Position numbers and translations under genes: made by a program
Assembly (NCBI RefSeq): GCF_032193765.1
Contig: NZ_JAVBIJ010000001.1
Location: 3,596,001 to 3,660,000 of the forward strand
Source of the DNA: Rhodoferax potami
GTDB lineage: Bacteria > Pseudomonadota > Gammaproteobacteria > Burkholderiales > Burkholderiaceae_C
DNA length: 64,000 bases
Direction of reading: 5' to 3'
Shown: piece by piece, positions 60,810 to 64,000 of the stretch
Layout: every line of letters begins with the position of its first letter
How positions within the stretch are numbered: position 1 is the stretch's first letter
The notes under the pieces: generated by a model
What the model was told of the DNA's origin: nothing
What the model saw: only the letters and a program-made list of their open reading frames with translations
Database searches by the model: none

Positions 60810-61538
60810 TTGATCGCTATTCTGAGCGCCTTGGCCGAGGAGCAGGCCGGCTTGGTGGAGTGCATGACCCGGGTGGAGTGCGTGGAGCACGCCGGGCGCA
60901 CTTTCTGGTTGGGGTACTTGGACGGGCAGGAGGTAGTGCTCACGCTGTCCCGCATTGGCAAAGTGGCAGCGGCCCTGACCGCCACCGCATTGATTGCCAA
61001 GTGGGGCGTCCAGCGGATGGTATTTACCGGGGTCGCCGGCGGTACCGGGCCCGGGGTGGCTGTGGGTGATGTGGTGGTCGGTAGCCACTATTTGCAGCAC
61101 GATATGGACGCCTCCCCGCTGTTCCCCCGTTACGAGATTCCATTGACGGGCCAATCCTTGTTTCCGGCGAATCCCTTGTTGCTGGAGGCCGCGTGTGCGG
61201 CGGTTCGCGAGGTTCAGCTCGATCTGCGCGGCGGGCGCTACCGCGCAGACCTGCACTGTGGGCTGATTGCCAGTGGCGACCGCTTCGTGAGTGCCAGTGG
61301 TGAGGTGCATGCGCTGCTGGCAGCCGCTGCCGCGTCAGGCTTCCATCCCTTGGCGGTGGAAATGGAAGGCGCTGCGGTAGCCCAAGTCTGTGCAGACTAT
61401 CAGGTGCCTTTCGTGGCGATTCGCACTATTTCGGACCGTGCGGATGACGCTGCCCACACCGATTTCCCGCAGTTCGTGCGGGAGACCGCCAGTGTCTATG
61501 CGTTGGCTATCGTGCGCAAAATGCTGCGATTGCTATAA
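60810..61538 (+). CDS. mtnN: 5'-methylthioadenosine/S-adenosylhomocysteine nucleosidase
   Basis: Cytosolic nucleosidase (242 aa) cleaving adenine from MTA and SAH, recycling by-products of SAM use. It begins ILSALAEEQAGLVECM (cf. IGAMxEE), has FTGVAGGTGPGVAVGDVVVG, and the catalytic VEMEGAAVAQVCADY and IRTISDRADDAAHTDF (Asp general acid). The start appears to be TTG at 60810, 5 bp after fadD, so translation is likely coupled. The stop codon TAA lies inside a dispersed palindromic repeat. Confidence 0.9.
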   Translation: MIAILSALAEEQAGLVECMTRVECVEHAGRTFWLGYLDGQEVVLTLSRIGKVAAALTATALIAKWGVQRMVFTGVAGGTGPGVAVGDVVVGSHYLQHDMDASPLFPRYEIPLTGQSLFPANPLLLEAACAAVREVQLDLRGGRYRADLHCGLIASGDRFVSASGEVHALLAAAAASGFHPLAVEMEGAAVAQVCADYQVPFVAIRTISDRADDAAHTDFPQFVRETASVYALAIVRKMLRLL

Positions 61539-61585
61539 AAATAATAGCTGCTTGCGCAATATTGACGGGTGCTAGAGGTCGAAAT
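61530..61585 (+). repeat. dispersed palindromic repeat, copy D (overlapping mtnN stop)
   Basis: TTGCTATAAAAATAATAGCT, then GCTTGCGCA and GGTGCTAGAGG. The mtnN stop codon TAA is the 'TAA' of TTGCTATAA, so the repeat supplies the 3' end of the gene. Best-preserved copy in the window, with copy C. Confidence 0.7.
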
Positions 61586-61590
61586 GGCTC

Positions 61591-62577
61591 TTATCGCAGC
61601 CAACCACGCCGGTGGAAATACCACATCGGCACCACGGCGCTGGCAATCATCAGCCCGAGTGCATAGGGGTAGCCCCAGGTCTGCCTGAGCTCCGGCATGA
61701 ACTCGAAATTCATGCCGTAGACGCTGGCGATCAAGGTCGGCGGCAGCAAGGCCACGCTGGCGACCGAAAAGATCTTGATGGTTTTGTTTTGGTTGATGTT
61801 GATGAAACCGACGGTCGCATCCATCAAAAAGTTGATTTTGTCGAACAAAAATGCGGTGTGCGAGTCCAGGGAGTCGATGTCCCGCAAAATCTGCCGCGCC
61901 TGCTCGAACTGCTCGGCGTTCAACATTTTGCTGCGCATCATGAAGCTCACTGCGCGCCGGGTGTCCATCACGTTGCGGCGAATCCGGCCGCTCAAATCTT
62001 CGTGCCGGGCAATGGCGCCGAGTGCTTCGCCGGCAATCGCATCCGTCACGTTGCCGGACAGCACCTTCTTGCTGACTTTCTCCAGCTCGTCGTAAATGCC
62101 TTCGAGCGTGTCCGCTGAATATTCTGCATCCGCGTCAAACAGCTTGAGCAGGACTTCTTTGGCGTCTTCGATCAAGCCAGGGGCGCGTCGTGCACGCATG
62201 CGCAGCAGCCGGAAGACCGGAACGTCTTCATCGTGGATGGAGAAAAGCACCCCTTTGCTTTTGAGGTCGTCGTTTACCAAATTCAAGATAAAGGCGGCGC
62301 GGACGGTGCGGGGCTCATCGTCATCGGCAATCAAAAAGTCACTGCGGATATGCAGGTCACCGTTGTCTTCCGCATAGAAGCGGGCGGACTCTTCGATGTC
62401 CTCGTCCATCGCGTCGTCCGGGATCGAAAGGCCGTAGTACTGTTTGACCCATCGCTTTTCTTCGAGCGTAGGGGATTCCAAATCGACCCAGATGGGGTGG
62501 AACTTGGACAGCTCTTCCAGCGACTCGATTTCTTCTTGAAAGAGTCGCCCGTTGGCGAGCGTAAAGATATTGAGCAT
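61591..62577 (-). CDS. corA: CorA family magnesium/cobalt transporter
   Basis: Inner-membrane pentameric divalent-cation channel (328 aa). A large cytosolic N-terminal domain is followed by two C-terminal helices; the selectivity motif YGMNFEFMPEL sits in the loop after LLPPTLIASV, and the protein ends with a basic tail (HRRGWLR). It lies convergent with mtnN, separated by only 52 bp, and divergent from an MFS gene with 195 bp between. Confidence 0.94.
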   Translation of the reverse strand: MLNIFTLANGRLFQEEIESLEELSKFHPIWVDLESPTLEEKRWVKQYYGLSIPDDAMDEDIEESARFYAEDNGDLHIRSDFLIADDDEPRTVRAAFILNLVNDDLKSKGVLFSIHDEDVPVFRLLRMRARRAPGLIEDAKEVLLKLFDADAEYSADTLEGIYDELEKVSKKVLSGNVTDAIAGEALGAIARHEDLSGRIRRNVMDTRRAVSFMMRSKMLNAEQFEQARQILRDIDSLDSHTAFLFDKINFLMDATVGFININQNKTIKIFSVASVALLPPTLIASVYGMNFEFMPELRQTWGYPYALGLMIASAVVPMWYFHRRGWLR

Positions 62578-62772
62578 GGCTCACTCCCAGGTGATGTTGG
62601 CTGCAATCGGGTGTTGGGTGCTTTCAACCCCGATGCAGTGGTGGGAGTTGAAAGCTACCGACTAGGGTAGGTTTCCAAGGAGTGCTCTCCAGTAATTCAG
62701 AAGCAGAAATTATCGCACCGCACAGACTGCTAGAGTAGGTGCCCATTCTGTTCTCCAGCAACTCTTTTTACG

Positions 62773-63993
62773 ATGCCCCTCTCCATGTCTCCCCGGCGCG
62801 AACGCTGGCTGCTAATCACGCTGGCGGGCATCCAGTTCACCAACATCCTCGACTTCATGATCATGATGCCTCTCGGGCCGGCATTGACCAGCCTGTTTCG
62901 CATCAGTGACGCCCAGTTCGGCCTGTTGGTCTCGGCCTATACGCTGGCGGGTGGCGCATCCGGCCTGCTAGCCTCGACCTACATTGACAAGTTTGATCGC
63001 AAGCGCTTGCTGTTGGTGTTGTACAGCTTGTTTGCGCTCTCCACCTTGGCTTGCGGCATTGCGCCCAGTTACGAGGCCTTGATGGTCGCACGGGTATTTG
63101 CCGGTCTTTTTGGCGGGGTGTTGTCCGCCTTGAGCCAAACCATTGTGGGTGATGTCATTCCTTTTGAGCGCCGTGGTCGTGCCATGGGTGTTGTGATGAC
63201 TTCCTTCTCGGTGTCTACGGTGGCCGGTGTTCCACTGGGGTTGTTTCTGGCTGCACAGTTTGGTTGGCACATGCCGTTTCTTTTGATCGCCGCCATCTGC
63301 GTTCTGTTTGCAGTGTTTGCTTTCTTGACCCTGCCCGCATTGAATAGCCACCTTCAGGGCCACGCTGATGCATCTGCTTGGGGCCGGATATCGGAGGTGT
63401 TGCAAGACCGGAACCACCTCAAGGCCTTCAGCTTTTCGGCCTTGCTGATGTTCTCCGGATTCACAGTCATTCCTTACATCACGATTTTTATGCAAACCAA
63501 TGTGGGTTTGCGCGCGGATCAGGTGCCTTACGTATACCTGTGCGGTGGCGTTGCGACCTTGATTACCGCGCGCTGGTTCGGTGGCTTGGCGGATAGTTGG
63601 GGCAAGTTCAATACCTTTCGCGCGATTGCCTTGGCATTTGTCTTGCCCCTAGTGGGCTTGACGCTTTTGGGTCGTGTGGGAATGGCCGGCGCTTTGCTGG
63701 TGTCCACCTTATTTTTTGTGTGCGGCAGCGGTCGCATGATTCCCGGCATGGCCATGGTGACTTCCGCCGCCAACCCGGCTTTACGGGGCACGTTCATGAC
63801 GCTGAACGCATCGGTGCAATCCGCCGCCATGGGCTTGGCCGCGTTGGTGGGGGGTTACATCATCAGCCGGGATGCGGCCGGCCTGGTGCAGAACTATTGG
63901 CTTTCCGCCTCAATTGGTGCGGTAGCCAGCGTTTTGGCGGTGTTTGTTGCAGGAAGACTGAACCTTCATCAGGGCCTGGCCAAGCCATCTTGA
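62773..63993 (+). CDS. MFS transporter
   Basis: Twelve-helix major-facilitator protein of 406 aa. FTNILDFMIMMPLGPALTS in helix 1 and ASTYIDKFDRKRLLLVLYSL (motif A region) resemble the sugar-efflux/multidrug DHA1 group. GRAMGVVMTSFSVSTVAGVP near residue 135 matches motif C-like helix 5. The substrate is unknown. The stop at 63993 is the last feature in the window. The 195-bp upstream gap has no clear promoter that I can name. Confidence 0.88.
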   Translation: MPLSMSPRRERWLLITLAGIQFTNILDFMIMMPLGPALTSLFRISDAQFGLLVSAYTLAGGASGLLASTYIDKFDRKRLLLVLYSLFALSTLACGIAPSYEALMVARVFAGLFGGVLSALSQTIVGDVIPFERRGRAMGVVMTSFSVSTVAGVPLGLFLAAQFGWHMPFLLIAAICVLFAVFAFLTLPALNSHLQGHADASAWGRISEVLQDRNHLKAFSFSALLMFSGFTVIPYITIFMQTNVGLRADQVPYVYLCGGVATLITARWFGGLADSWGKFNTFRAIALAFVLPLVGLTLLGRVGMAGALLVSTLFFVCGSGRMIPGMAMVTSAANPALRGTFMTLNASVQSAAMGLAALVGGYIISRDAAGLVQNYWLSASIGAVASVLAVFVAGRLNLHQGLAKPS

Positions 63994-64000
63994 GCAAGTC

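Overview
The window is a GC-rich chromosomal segment of a Gram-negative bacterium, most likely a betaproteobacterium of the Comamonadaceae (Rhodoferax-like). This is inferred from gene neighbourhoods (def-fmt with a LysM gene and dprA alongside, uvrA opposite an MFS gene and ssb, split pntA, tsaB-rimI-uracil-DNA glycosylase) and from a dispersed 'TTGCTAT...ATAGCT...GCGCTAGAGCC' intergenic repeat. No rRNA, tRNA or CRISPR was seen.

Layout. 1-4.3 kb: dprA (partial), a LysM protein, def-fmt and an AzlC/AzlD exporter pair. 4.4-14.4 kb: central metabolism and purines (pgk, a REC-GGDEF diguanylate cyclase, pyk, fba, purC, a CnoX-type thioredoxin, purE-purK, tsaC). 14.4-18.9 kb: PBP4, tsaB-rimI-uracil-DNA glycosylase, pyrF. 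19-22.3 kb: exported DUF1800/DUF1501 pair. 22.4-26.8 kb: acetaldehyde dehydrogenase plus DUF779 gene, divergent from an AcoR-type sigma-54 activator, with a candidate -24/-12 promoter between them. 26.9-31.7 kb: uvrA, MFS transporter, ssb. 54.2-64 kb: mnmA-nudix, pntAA-pntAB-pntB, an acyl-CoA ligase, an MTA/SAH nucleosidase, corA, and an MFS transporter.

The most notable part is 31.8-54.2 kb, a complete Lap-type, c-di-GMP-controlled surface-adhesin module: a TolC-like outer-membrane channel with an unusual C-terminal NTF2-like domain, a LapG periplasmic protease, a LapD receptor with degenerate GGDEF and EAL domains, a giant RTX adhesin with a TAAG cleavage motif in its N-terminal retention module, a LuxR-type regulator, LapC (HlyD), LapB (ABC) and a small unknown protein. 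The adhesin gene carries nine 378-bp and four 678-bp near-perfect tandem repeats. It is split inside its VWA domain by a 2138-bp IS21-family element flanked by a 4-bp GCAT duplication. Removing the element and one duplication copy restores a single open frame of about 3584 codons, so the lesion looks recent and in principle reversible.

In working form, LapB/LapC/TolC would export the adhesin, its N-terminus would hold it in the outer-membrane pore, and LapD would sequester LapG when c-di-GMP is high. With the insertion, the N-terminal fragment lacks the C-terminal secretion signal and the C-terminal fragment lacks the retention module.
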